Translations under genes and position numbers: made by a program
Assembly (NCBI GenBank): GCA_950295325.1
Contig: OX485807.1
Span: 10,257,001-10,321,000 of the forward strand
Direction: 5' to 3'
Source of the DNA: Polytrichum commune
Lineage: Eukaryota > Streptophyta > Polytrichopsida > Polytrichales > Polytrichaceae
Length of the DNA: 64,000 bases
In this document: piece by piece, positions 50,111-61,660 of the stretch
How the letters are laid out: every line of letters begins with the position of its first letter
Position numbering within the stretch: the first letter of the stretch is position 1
Notes under the pieces: generated by a model
What the model saw: the letters and a program-made list of their open reading frames with translations, nothing else
Told to the model about the DNA's origin: nothing
Database searches by the model: none

Positions 50111-50330
50111 TTATGTTGATGGAGCTTCACATCCTGAAAGTGCACGTGATATATGCCACAAGTTTTCTATACAAAAGTTTGCAAACTCTTTGCATGAAGT
50201 CCCATAAACAACAGTCCAGTTAGGATTTGAGGAGTTCCCCATCACACACAAATTCATTCCACCATCGGAGGCCACTAAGAGAAACATTGCGGTCAACCAA
50301 AATGGAGAGGTCATGCATTAAGCTAAGCAA
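50111..50330 (-). pseudogene. hAT transposase C-terminal remnant
   Basis: The minus-strand frame ends WTVVYGTSCKEFANFCIENL followed by SGCEAPST. This resembles the hAT dimerisation region of plant elements, where a W-x-x-YG segment leads to an F-A-x-x-x-L stretch and an SGCER-N-WS motif; here the ER is changed. Only this terminal piece is preserved. Confidence 0.5.
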
Positions 50331-50509
50331 AAAAAAAAAATTGGAATCAAGTGATGAAAGTCCTTGAATGTCTTGATATGTACATATGGTTGGCTTCATT
50401 TTCTCTGTCCGAGTCTTGAGCTTGTAGTTTGCCATTGCACATGTATACCTTTGTGGAAAATACTAGCCACCAACATTGTGACACCCATCTTTGATAGGGC
50501 ATAATAGAT

Positions 50510-51520
50510 CATGTGCGGTTTGCATTGCGGGATGAGAAGTTATGGTGTAGGCATACTTCCATGTATGCAGAACAACGCATAAAAATCATGCCTTGTTTTT
50601 GCAAAGTTTGCAAAAGGATTATATATATATATATGGATGGCAGTGGAAACAATTGGCAATCACCTCATGGCAAACGGGAGGCATCACTCTTTTAGAAGGT
50701 GGAGGGGCATGGGTGTGTGTGACGAATCTGATATTGAATGGGATAACCATGTTCACATCAATGTTGGTCTCTTTCCTTGAATTCCAATGGATGAGAATGT
50801 TGCACTACAAAGTGAATGTTGTTCCATTGCCATGTGAGCAACCAATACTTGAACTTGAAGCACATCAACAAAACCTCTCAAACATGGAGGGCAACCTAGA
50901 AGATGCGGCTTTGGTTGACCATGTAATGGAGGTTGTGCAACAAGCGAGAGATCATGGTGGAGAAGTGCAAGCATAACCATACTCAATGGAAGAGCACGAA
51001 ATAATGAATGTCAACATGGATGCAAATGCAGGCACGCTAAGGTTCATGACTCACTTAAAATGTCCAAGGGAGCCTCTAGTCCACAAGGCACAACCCTAAA
51101 TATTGTGAAGGATATGAAACTTACATATGTATTGTTGTCATGCCACCCCTTATTTGCTTGGTCTTCTATCATGAAACTAATAGCAATCATGTTTATAATG
51201 ATTATATGCATAATTCATGGGGTGAGCAACATATTTTTGGATAGCCTTTTGTCCATTATGAATAAATACACTATGCCTTATCCAAATTTGTTGTCTGCCA
51301 AAATATACCACGCAAAGAAGCTTGCAAAGAAGGTCAGCCATAGCTATGAGAGCATACATGTTTGTAAAGAATTATGTATTTTGTTCAAAGGGGAGGCATA
51401 TAAAGATTTGAAAAAATGTCCAAAATGTGTTGCGGATCAATACAAAGCACATGGGAGGTCACAAGTGCCAGTGAGCATCCTCATATATTTTACTTTGATT
51501 CTATGACTAAGTCAAATGGC
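50510..51520 (+). pseudogene. CACTA (En/Spm, TNP2-like) transposase remnant
   Basis: An early piece reads RIKIMPCFCKVCKR (about 50570-50615), like the CPC-x-x-C of the transposase-associated domain. 51060-51506 then reads NLLSAKIYHAKKLAKKVSHS, YESIHVCKELCILFKGEAYK and DLKKCPKCVADQYK, closely following the TNP2 pattern of a Lys-rich helix, YE-x-I-x-x-C-x-x-x-C-x-L, and a C-x-x-C finger, ending VPVSILIYF. Stops break the pieces and the catalytic core is absent. Confidence 0.68.
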
Positions 51521-52615
51521 ACAAGTCACTGCAAATTGTGAAAATGCTCAAATAGGCTCATTTGAAAAAGCAACATATAGCATTGCATTTGGAAACAAAA
51601 CGGAGTCATAAGCACAACCTACAAGATCAATTAGAACAATTGTTTATAACAAAAAAATTGACTACAATACTTGGCTGGAAGCAGGAAGCAAATTTGATCC
51701 ATCGTAGTGGTATGGTGTCAAAAAGAAATAATATTTCTTCAATTTTCCTTATTACAAGATAAGTATTGAATACATTTTCCAATTTCCTTAATGAAGTGCA
51801 TATTCCAGTGAAATATTTCCAAGTTTGTGTTGATCATGGGATGGATGTGGATTAAGGTATGTGGGTTATTTTTGGCTTTTGTTTACATGTTCAATCTCTG
51901 ATGGATTGGATTAACACAATGATATTTGTGGTGCATTGGAAGATTTGCAACAAAAAAACTGCAACAATCCGACTAAATATCAGCCCCCCCCCTTTTTGGA
52001 TTTAATAATGTTTATCAGAAGTGCAAGTTTGTACATCCCCTTGTATTGTTACCTTAGGGGTTGAAGCTTTGTTGCATCCAACATCCAACATCCCTAACAT
52101 GGTAGTGGTTATCACATTGAGTGAGAAGATGTGGAGCTTGCAATTGCATCATTGTTGAGGGGGAATTTTGGCATTAGATGAATATTAAATTAAATTTATG
52201 TGGAATTGCAATGCGTACAAAGCACAAGAATGCCAATTACACAAAAAGCAAGGACTTGGATTTCAAAGAGGTAGCACCTCTATTATATATTGCTTACAAT
52301 TGCCTCCACCATCCCAAAAATGCACTACAAAATCCCAACCTTGTGTGGGTCTTGATCAGGGTTCGTGAGGCATGGATGGAACAATTGGTTGTGGCTCCAC
52401 GAGAATGCATGAGTGGGTGTGACACTTTCGCAAAGGAGAAATATCATAACTATGGTCCTTGCGATTATGAACATTGACGTGGGTGGAAACACATTTGTCC
52501 TCACAACCATCACCAACAATATTATTGGGATTGCAATTTTTTTTTTTATATATACTCTCTTTGCACCATTTTGATTGAAACCCACAAAGTATTCAGCAAA
52601 CATTAGTTCCAAAGG

Positions 52616-52644
52616 ACCACCACCACCACCACCACCACCACCAC
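52616..52644 (+). repeat. (ACC)n microsatellite
   Basis: Uninterrupted ACC triplets. Confidence 0.95.
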
Positions 52645-53324
52645 TTGTCCCTATATGGCTCTTGCTCCCTAAGACCTTAAGGTTTTGTCAAAACCACGAT
52701 TTTGTTTGCAAGCCACAATCTACTACCACGCCCATCCAACCAATGTAAGCAAAAACAACAATGGCAATGCATTTGCACAACCAAACACGCCCAACATCGT
52801 CATGGAAAATCTAGTCATGTATTAAGGTAGGACCCTAAATCCATGGACTTTGATCGTTCATGAAAAAGTTATACAAAGTTCAAATTTTGAATTAAAAAAG
52901 AAAAGTAAAGAAAGAACATGTTTTCTACAAATCTTCTACATGTTTTCATGAAACAATTGATGAAAACAAGATGGTCATTCCTCTCATCGTCCAAAATTAG
53001 AAAGTGAATGTTTCCTCAATGTTGTCCCAACTTGAAAACGTTGATGAACTCTCTTGTTCTCACTTATGATCCAAATACCTTGAAATTTGTTCCAATAGGT
53101 TGGTTTTTGAGTTCGCTATGTGTTCCAAGTCATTTAATTGATGTTCATGAGGAGGAGGTGGTTCAAAAGTGTTGTACGTTACACAAGCCATGGGCTCGAC
53201 TGGCGTTCATGGAGGCTTAATCCCCCCTTGGTTTAAGTTGCGCTTACTAGCATATGGTATAATAGAGTGTGAACTTGCATGCTACAATCAAGGTGAAGCG
53301 TCCCTCATTCATGCTAGCCCATGA

Positions 53325-53326
<2 letters not shown>

Positions 53327-53364
<38 letters not shown>
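53327..53364 (+). repeat. (CT)n microsatellite
   Basis: Nineteen CT units without interruption. Confidence 0.97.
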
Positions 53365-53365
<1 letters not shown>

Positions 53366-53978
53366 AAAGGACATTGGATAAACCTACATTCATATGTACA
53401 ACTAGGTTGCCCTATGCTAATTTATAGACAATCCACGCAACTTTGAATATTTACTATAACAATAACGAAATAAATTAATATTTCTTATTGTGATTGCTAT
53501 ATGGATGGATAAACATTTTTTTGGAATTTTGTGGTATGATATTGGCCCAAGGTAGTTTGCATGGGTATTTAGGGGCAACCTATTTGTGAAGGAAAATCTA
53601 AATTGCACGTATGAGTGTACCCAATAGCTCAATGGGGCTCATAAATAGGTAGTTAAAGTGGATTGAGTTAGAGAGGTGCCCATCCAAGTTACTTCAGAGC
53701 TGCTTTCAGCACTATTTTGTCATAGCTAGTAGCCAACAATTGTCTTTAAAAAATCATATTCCAACTTGCAATCATAGTATAATATTGAGGAACAACAAAA
53801 AACCGGTGCCTAGATCTATGCGATTCACTTCCACTTAAATAAGTTATTTTTGGGCTTTGCATATACTATGGTCCACTACCGTAACTCCTAAACAGGTGTA
53901 TTTGGGGCAGAACACTTGGTTTGGGTTTTTTAAATCACATCACTTAAATTTCAGTTTCTAGGTTTTTGAAAATGTACT

Positions 53979-54136
53979 GGGTTTTTGAATTTCAATCTAC
54001 ATACACTACTATTTGCAATTAGGTTGGCTTCACAAATAGGATTCCTCTTTACCCATGCAATAGGTTTTTGAATTTTAACTTACGTAGATTGCTATGTGCA
54101 ACTAGGTTGCCTCTGCAAATAGGATGCCTCTTTACC
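53979..54136 (+). repeat. Tandem duplication of about 80 bp, interrupted by the MULE
   Basis: Unit 1 begins GGGTTTTTGAATTTCAATCT and unit 2 begins AGGTTTTTGAATTTTAACTT. Both continue through CAATTAGGTTGGCTTC / CAACTAGGTTGCCTCT to CCTCTTTACC. Unit 1 then continues CATGCAA, while in unit 2 that continuation appears only after the foldback element (at 54502). Confidence 0.8.
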
Positions 54137-54492
54137 GCCCCGGGCTAGATCACATGTTCATTTGGCTGGGCCCCGCCCCTCCCACGCCTCCTTCATTGCC
54201 CAGTCTTCCTACCCACACTTGCATGGGAACTCTTCCATGTTGGGAGCCAATGTGACAATACCCGGTCACTTAAGCCATTAAGCTCCTTTGGCATGTGAAG
54301 GAACTCCATCAATTAACTTGGGAATAATGAAAGTGATGTCAACATGAATATTTGTAGTTTTGACCAGGTATTGTCACATTGGTTCCCAACGAGGAAGCGT
54401 TCCCATGCAGGTGCAAGCAAGAAGACCATGCAATGAAGGAGGGGTGGGAGGCGTGGGACCAAGTCGAATGAAGATGTGATCTAGCCCGGGGC
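54137..54492. mobile_element. Long-TIR foldback element, MULE-type, with target duplication
   Basis: Arms of about 130 bp (54137-54270 and about 54355-54492) are inverted copies. Both start GCCCCGGGCTAGATCACAT and run through CGCCTCC, CCTTCATTGC, GCATGGGAAC and CCAATGTGACAATACC. The spacer is only about 85 bp and non-coding. The flanks repeat CTCTTTACC / CTCTTTATC, a 9-bp duplication with one mismatch. A 9-11 bp duplication with long TIRs is the Mutator-like pattern. Confidence 0.82.
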
Positions 54493-56471
54493 CTCTTTAT
54501 CCATGCAAATGCCTTGGGTCAACACCATATTACAAAATATGATTACTTTGTTTATTCATGTGTATAAGCAATCACAATAAAAGGAAATAAATTATTGTAT
54601 TTGGTTATGTTTCAGTTAATATAATGTCAATATATTGTTGTAGTTGTGGGGCAACCTAATTGCACATATCAATATATTTTACTGTGCCACGTTGTTACCT
54701 CGGTAAGTTCGAGCAAGTTCTTTACCACTTTGTTCATCCATAGCTGACAAGTGAATGTTTCGAAGCCTTTTGAATCTCTAGTATTCCCATCAGGTTAATG
54801 TCTAGGGAGATTTTTGGGCTTGTTCGATCAAAATCCTAGTGTTTCCAAGTCCAACCGGTTACATGTTGTGATCTTTCAATTTTCTTTATTAACTTGAGGT
54901 ATATTCTATAGATTCTTCTAAAGTAATTGGTTATTATCTTGATGTCTTGAATTTCAGCTAGTTGTTTGTCAAACTCAGAGCCACATCACACACAAGCCAA
55001 CGACTGTGGTTGTGTAACTGTGAGGGCCCTTGATTCTCATCCAAAGGCCGTACAATTGACATGGTTTGCCATGTAGGAATAATGTAGACTTTTCATCCAT
55101 GATAATCTCTTTGGGCCAATAGGCCTTCACCTTTTATTAGTGTGAAGCGATCTTGGACAGTCTTAACATTTTCGGCCAATAAGAAATCTCAAGGCATGTT
55201 TGCACCAAAGGCATTAAGGCCATGGCTCTTAAATGACCATGGTTCCCTGCTTTTTGGATTGGAGCATAGAGAAGTCCATGGACTGTAGCCCAAAGTCTTT
55301 TGGAGGGCACAAGCCTACTTTCAAGAGCCCTTCTTGAAAAAAAATCCCCTACAATCCCATCAAAGATTGTCCATGTTTGCCATGTGGGATTCCATGTAGA
55401 TTTTTCATCCATTGAAGATGTTATGGGTTGTGGTCCAAAACTACCCTCATGTAAACCTAATATGGGGGGGGGGGGCGTGACACTCTCAACCAATGAGAAT
55501 TCAAACAATTCTCAAGAACCATGACTTCCGTGCAAACATGGCCTTCGAATGCAATGGCCTTATGGGCCTTCAATCTCGTTTGTGAAGTGGCCATCGACCG
55601 GTTCATATGTAACCAACGGTTAAGGGCACTTCACACATGAGACTGTGAGCCCGTGACCACTACACTTCAAGCACATTCATTGGTGGAGAAAGGCGGAGCC
55701 CATCCAAGTTCGCTTCACACTACGCTTGAGGGACCAATAGAGTATAAGAATGCAAGATGGATGTAAAGTCTACATGGATTCCTACATGACATCGAATGAA
55801 TCATGTTTCATGATCACTTGGAGTATTTTCAGAAACCCACTTCTTGGAGATAGGCCTAACACAAAACCGGGAGACCATGGCACTCTGAACGCTCACAACC
55901 GTGGATTTATGCTAATGTATCATGTGTGCAGACCGCACGAATCGAAACTCATTCAACTTGCATGTGCTCGAGGGCCCGATCACATATGACTTCACACTAC
56001 ACTTGAGGGTCGGTGACCACACCACATGATCGTGGAGGTGTGTTGGGACGGCCTTTTGGACACTTTCTTTTGGGCCCTCACAACTCCATGGTCACGGCTC
56101 TTGAGGCTCGTGTGTGAAGTTGGCCCTCCTTGGTTCTCCCGTTCGTTGCATCAGGTGTCCATCGGGACAAATCGACGAATAGAATGGAACTACACGAGAG
56201 CGAGACTGTGGAAGTCGTATCTAAGGCCTGGACAGACTGGCCCCTGTTATCTGAAGAGAATATTGCATCCCTTCTTTAATCGAGTCTCATTTGATATGCC
56301 CAATTTAGCTGTTCCTATAGCCTATTTTGATTTCAAACATGCCTGCTAACTATAAAACTCAGTTTTAGAATTCATGCCGCAACTGAAAATTCAGCCTCGA
56401 AATACAATGAATAAATACCATATGTCTGCTGACAAGCCAAGGATTTGGTAGTATTTGGACACGTATTCTAA
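54493..56471. other. Intergenic DNA with local repeats
   Basis: Two related stretches at about 55060-55105 and 55362-55405 share TTTGCCATGTGGGATT-like and TAGA(C/T)TTTTCATCCAT sequence. CTTCACACTAC(A/G)CTTGAGGG occurs at about 55710 and 55990. No gene recognised; the open frames at 55137-55508 and 56026-56349 lack motifs. Confidence 0.5.
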
Positions 56472-57016
56472 GGGCCGCTTTACACTAGGAGTCAAGGCCA
56501 TCAAAAGTTGGGGCCGTTTCAATCTAAATTTGAGCCCTAATGGCCTCAAGGTCGGCCTCAAGTGGTCATTTTAATAATAATATAACCGGGGCCTCGACTC
56601 CTAGTGTAAAGGCCTCGGGGCCAAAGAGTCAAGGCCGTTGTATAAAGATAGAGAGAGATAGAGAATGACAAGAAGAGAAGAAGCTAAAGAAAGAGTGGAC
56701 CAAGAAGAGCCGTTCAATTTCCAATCCATCCTCCGGTGCCGATCTCTTGTCAAAATAATACTTTAATGAAAAAAAATCATATTTTATTGAAATTTGGAAA
56801 CGGCCCCAAGGCCATGAATTGGCCTTCCATTCTCGGCGGACCCAATTTTTGGAGTTGGGGCCGTGTCATATCTTGTCCCCTAAACATTAAAATAATTTTC
56901 CGACTTTCGGTCTCGACTCCTAGTGTAAAGGCCTTGGGGCCGATTTCCAAATTTCAACCAATGGGGAACAAGGATTTGGCTTCAAAACGGCCTTGACTCC
57001 TAGTGTAAAGCGGCCC
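56472..57016. mobile_element. PIF/Harbinger-type MITE (545 bp)
   Basis: Perfect 28-bp TIRs begin GGGCCGCTTTACACTAGGAG and continue TCAAGGCC. TAA flanks both ends (56469-56471 and 57017-57019), a 3-bp duplication as made by PIF/Harbinger transposases. Subterminal copies of the TIR core, GACTCCTAGTGTAAAGGCC, lie internally at about 56598 and 56916, which is typical of transposase-binding repeats. No open frame of note. Confidence 0.85.
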
Positions 57017-57046
57017 TAAGTTGAAGGAGATCAGTGAAGATCACTA

Positions 57047-57366
57047 CACAAAATATGATATTTAGTGTTTGATTATATTTAGTGTTTTACCACCCTACTC
57101 TGCTCAACACTAATTTTCAATTCTTTGATAATTAGTGTTAGACATAAATGCGGCGCCGTCGCCTTCCGTGTTGCCACCTCTTTCCTGTGAAACAGTCAAT
57201 CGCCTTCCCTATTGCCACCTCTTTCCTACTAAACACTAAATTCATGCATGTAACTTTCACATATTACCATAGATGATATTTAGTGTTTGAGTTTACGTTT
57301 AATGTTACTTATTTTCATAGGGTTAGTGATATTTAGTGTATCTAACACTAAATATCATATTTTGTG
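57047..57366. mobile_element. TA-flanked MITE (320 bp), CACAAAATAT ends
   Basis: The 23-bp TIR CACAAAATATGATATTTAGT then GTT is perfectly inverted at the two ends, each flanked by TA (57045-57046 and 57367-57368). The inner part TGATATTTAGTGT matches the family at 32590 and 41827, while the outermost bases differ, so this is a sister subfamily. Confidence 0.85.
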
Positions 57367-57369
57367 TAC

Positions 57370-60300
57370 TTAGGAGGAAGGTTGGTTTGGTTTTCTGACA
57401 TCTACTGAGGGGCTAATAGTAAAAAAAATCCCGCCTATAGGTTGGTTAGTGATTCATCCCAATCCAAACTCATTACACCATTTATAGTGTTCACAATCAC
57501 GTATACTATTTGTAAAGGATCTGAATTAGATGCCCATAGGTCTCAAAGTGTCATAAACTGTCAATATGATCACTTTTTAAAGCTAAGTGAATGTGTATTG
57601 ACATAGTGATATTTAGCATAGCAGATTGGGATACTTGAAATGATAGTCTTGAGGTTTAGTATACAAGGGGAAGATACCATGGAGCATACCAATGGCAAGT
57701 GTTGTGTGTATACACTTTTAGTATGCAAAAGGGTTATATTCTTAGCATATTAATGCCAAGTGTCGTTTGTGTATATTTTAGTCCACATGTAGACCATTGT
57801 GTAACATAGGCATACACCTCGTAACATTGTTAAACATACTCATGCCAAGATATATTAGTAATCATGCTTGAACGTCGAGTGTCATGAGGTGCCACTGATG
57901 ATGAAGTTGTTGATTGTTAGTGTAACCTAGCATATGCCTCAAAATAGGGTAAGTGACACTATTACGCATATGACATTGAACACCATAAACAATGTAGACT
58001 AATTCATAGTCTTTGACTCCCATTTAGGACTTAATCTAGTTTTAAATAACCATCTCCCGGAACTCCGTGATAGTAACAACGTGTTCACCCTACCTCCCCC
58101 CGGTTTGTCCTCCCCTCATGAAGTGTTGTGAACATTCACCCATAAAAGGCCGGTGGTAAATACACCTAGCTCCTCGAGTCTTATGTTCATGGTTAATTAA
58201 TCCTAGTTGGAGCTTGAAACATGTTAGACTAGTTTCAAGTCTTTGCCAATGTTAATTAAAGCATGAACTTGGGGTCTTTGTAATGATTCCGGTGCGAAGT
58301 GCTTAAATAGTAATCCAGAGGTTAATGTCTTGTTAATTTTCACCTTCGTGCATGGTACACCTTTCACACCTACTATTGTGGCCCATTTGTACACATCATG
58401 ATAAATTTGGTCAATGTAATATATTTTCAGACCTATGCCATTTTAAAACCCACAATATCATTTGCTCAAAACTAGGAAGATGAAACCAATGCATTTTAGA
58501 TTAACTTGAAACACAATGGGTTGAGTATATAATATCAAAATAACAATATTTTACTAATTAAAAAATAAATAAAGAAGCCACCCTAATTTTCAACCCGTGC
58601 ATGAAATATAGTGGCCCACAATATGTTTATACTCATACTAACTTCTAGATGATATCAGGTGTGAAAGGCATATCTAATAATTGTTTCAAAACATGATTAG
58701 AATCATGTTCATAGACCAACTAATATACGACTTTAATACTTGTCGAGAGGATTTGCACGAATTGTCAAACAAGCCTCGTATAATATACCATAACTAGAAA
58801 AGGTCAAACAATGTGTGCATATTGTAGGTAATAAGATGATTCAACACTTTGATGCCAAAATGATGATTTTTGGAGGTGGCACATGTGCTAATGCTCAAAT
58901 TGAGAATTGATTTGTGTCAAACAAGCTTATTATCATATACGACATTATTGGGGAGCGAAGTGAAAAGCCATTAACGGTCTGCGATTTTATTTATTTATTT
59001 ATTTATTTTTACTGCACCCTCGTTTTGAAAGATATGCCATGTTTAGATCATGGAAGAATGTGACTCTTATGCAACAATGCATATCTCAAACTCCTCACAC
59101 CAAACTTTGTGATTGAAGTAATCCTTGAACCACAACCCGTTAGTTAATTTTGGTTTGTCCGTTTAATTGCATGTCAACAACTAAAAGCTAAAGAATTAGC
59201 TCGTGCTTGCAATCAAGGCACACATGGAGATTTTCCCCAATACATACCCCAACAAGTAAGATTGATCATGTGTTCGAATCATGTGGATGACAAAAGTGCA
59301 ATCCCCGACAACGTGTCTGCAACTCCTTTAGAATCAAAGTCACATGCACACACACTAATTGGAAGTGACATTGCTCACAAGAATACGACCCTCCGATGTT
59401 ACATAATATGACACACCCAAAATAATGGAGTCCGTGTAGACATCACACTTATGTACACTCACATGATGTTAGGCTTGGGGGTCGTGGTGTCCGTGAACAA
59501 AAACTCATCCATTGGGCTCTTGAAAAAAAAACAAGTCCCCTTCTACAAGGTGGATGACCGATTCAATCCAACTACACCTTTCACACTTATTATTGTTGTG
59601 GTTCACTATAATTATGACACACTATAGTGAATTCAACTACTGCAAATTTTCTTCACCCACACCATTTATGAAACCAATGTATCTTATTGCACTGTTGTTG
59701 GCTGAAAATACATTGTTGATAATTTATTGATATTTTCCAATATATACTATACATAAATCACTTCGTCGTTTTATAATATGGTATCAATATCTTCTTAATT
59801 TATAGGTCATCCTAATTTTTAATCCACAATGAAAACACAACGAATGTGGCATGGTGTTCTCTACCCACATTAACGTTCGATCCAGAACAATAGATGTGAG
59901 AAAACTAGATAACAAGACTAATTTCAAGGTCTTTGGTATCGTTCCCAGAGTGAAATTACATAGGCTACAAAATAATGCACAACATTGTCACCTTCCTAAT
60001 GGACGGTTTTACACATACACCACGAGTCCATGGCCATGATGTCATTTTCCAATGGACAAGGATTGACTATTCATTTGATTGTTGATCAATCAAGTCCTCG
60101 TCGGTGATGCAAAAAAGTTGTATATAGTACCCTAGTACGTAAAGCAAAGAAGCAATCTCCGACCCTTGATACCATCAACCCTTAATTTAAGCTTTGGCTA
60201 GGTTGACTGATTGTGCGTAACTTATTAGGTCCATAGCCTCAAAATTTATCCCACTTGTAGGGGGAAGCAATGAACGACTTCTTAAGTACACTATGAGTGT

Positions 60301-61080
60301 ACCTACTAGTGTAGGTGGAAAATTAGAGTGGAAACAATTAGCGTGGGCCACACTAATTTTGTAGTGAAGGTGGATCCCAGGGGATGCACTCCATTGTCAA
60401 GTTGAACACCACGTGCGATAAGAACAAAAACTACTGTTTACATGAAGCGTCACCAAAATGGGTCAATATTTTATCCAATATTTTTCATGAGTAGATATAC
60501 ATGATATCTATTACATAATAAAAAATGATAACCAAATTTGATGATTTGTTTTTAAATAAATAAATAAAACATACCATTTCTAACTAGAATGACGCATAAT
60601 TGAACTAAACCAATTACTACAAAATGAAGATGACTAAAAATTTCAAAAAATATATTATCAATGGTTATGTATATGTAGAAAATATCATAATTCTTAAAAT
60701 TATTTATGGCATATATTATAGGGTACCTAACTTTTATCGCACGTGGTTATGAAACGTAAGGGGGTGTGTCGCCCCAAGAGGTGGATATATTGTGGGTTCA
60801 AGGATGGACCTGAGTCTTTCCCTAAGTCTTCATGAACACTCTCAACCAACACATTAAATATTAGATATAAGACAACATAAACATAAAATAAAGTATATAC
60901 CCACACTAATTTTCTAAGGGAGAAATTTGCAGTAACCCACACTAATTTTGTAGGATTTTTTTTTACTATGGTCCACACTAATTTTGTACTTGCAATCTAG
61001 CTTTGGTTGAAAAATAAGTTGGCCCACATTATTTCTCATTAGCGTGGACTCCACAGAAATTACTGTGGCCTACAGTAATA
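57370..61080. other. AT-rich intergenic DNA, no recognisable gene
   Basis: Only short, motif-free open frames. It contains a (TTTA)n tract and several phrases such as CACACTAATTTTGTA repeated at about 60350, 60940 and 60977, but no gene or clear element boundary. Confidence 0.55.
58985..59008 (+). repeat. (TTTA)n microsatellite
   Basis: About six TTTA units. Confidence 0.9.
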
Positions 61081-61129
61081 GCAGTGTTTAGGATTTACTT
61101 ACCATGGAAGTTAAATGGCCTTACCAGCC

Positions 61130-61660
61130 TCCCCTAGCCTTACCTTATGGCCGGGCGTCTCGCCCCGGATCACCCGGCGGATATCACGGGTCTCCAGGCC
61201 CGGTACAGGGTATGGGAACCAATTTCCAAGGGTTCCCAATGCGTTATCAGGCAATGGTCTTGATCTTAATTAGCCGAACGGCGAGCGTCCGGCAGAACCA
61301 CCTGACGGATATCACGAAACATGGGCCCCACAAGTACGTTCCCTAGACGTTCCAGAATGTTCCCGTCATTCTCAACGACGGTTCTGGATCTACCCGGCGG
61401 GGTGCTCGCAAGCTTTAGTTGATGGGTATTAAGGGTCTCGTATTCCTCTGTGACTTTTGCCAAGGCGGATATCCCGGAGATGGGTCCCACCGGAGCAGGA
61501 GAGCGCGTTCCCATGTAGTTATGAGAACGTTGCCGGTCTATGTGACGGATATCACGGATAACGGGTCCCACCACGTGATTTCGAACCCGTTCCCAAAGAT
61601 GTACCCGGGCGTGAGAATTGCGGTAGGTGACCCGGGTAAACGGCGGGCGGGGGTCTGACA
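61130..61660. repeat. GC-rich block with four spaced CGGATATC repeats
   Basis: GGCGGATATCACGGG (61176), GACGGATATCACGAAAC (61304), GGCGGATATCCCGGAGA (61464) and GACGGATATCACGGATA (61544), three of them followed by TGGGCCCCAC / TGGGTCCCAC / CGGGTCCCAC and a GTTCCC or CGTTCCC. The right end, read on the minus strand, is TGTCAGACCCCCGCCCGCCG, which looks like the start of a Ty3-type LTR. It could be a solo or truncated LTR, or part of the promoter of the downstream gene. Confidence 0.6.

Larger units (their letters stand above)
51521..53977. other. Intergenic DNA with microsatellites
   Basis: Open frames at 52178-52477 and 53008-53220 look protein-like in composition but I do not recognise them. 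They may be further pieces of dead transposons. No gene supported. Confidence 0.5.

Noticed and set aside
55137-55508. 123-codon minus-strand open frame
   Set aside because: Sequence consists of local repeat phrases shared with 55060-55105 and has no protein motif.
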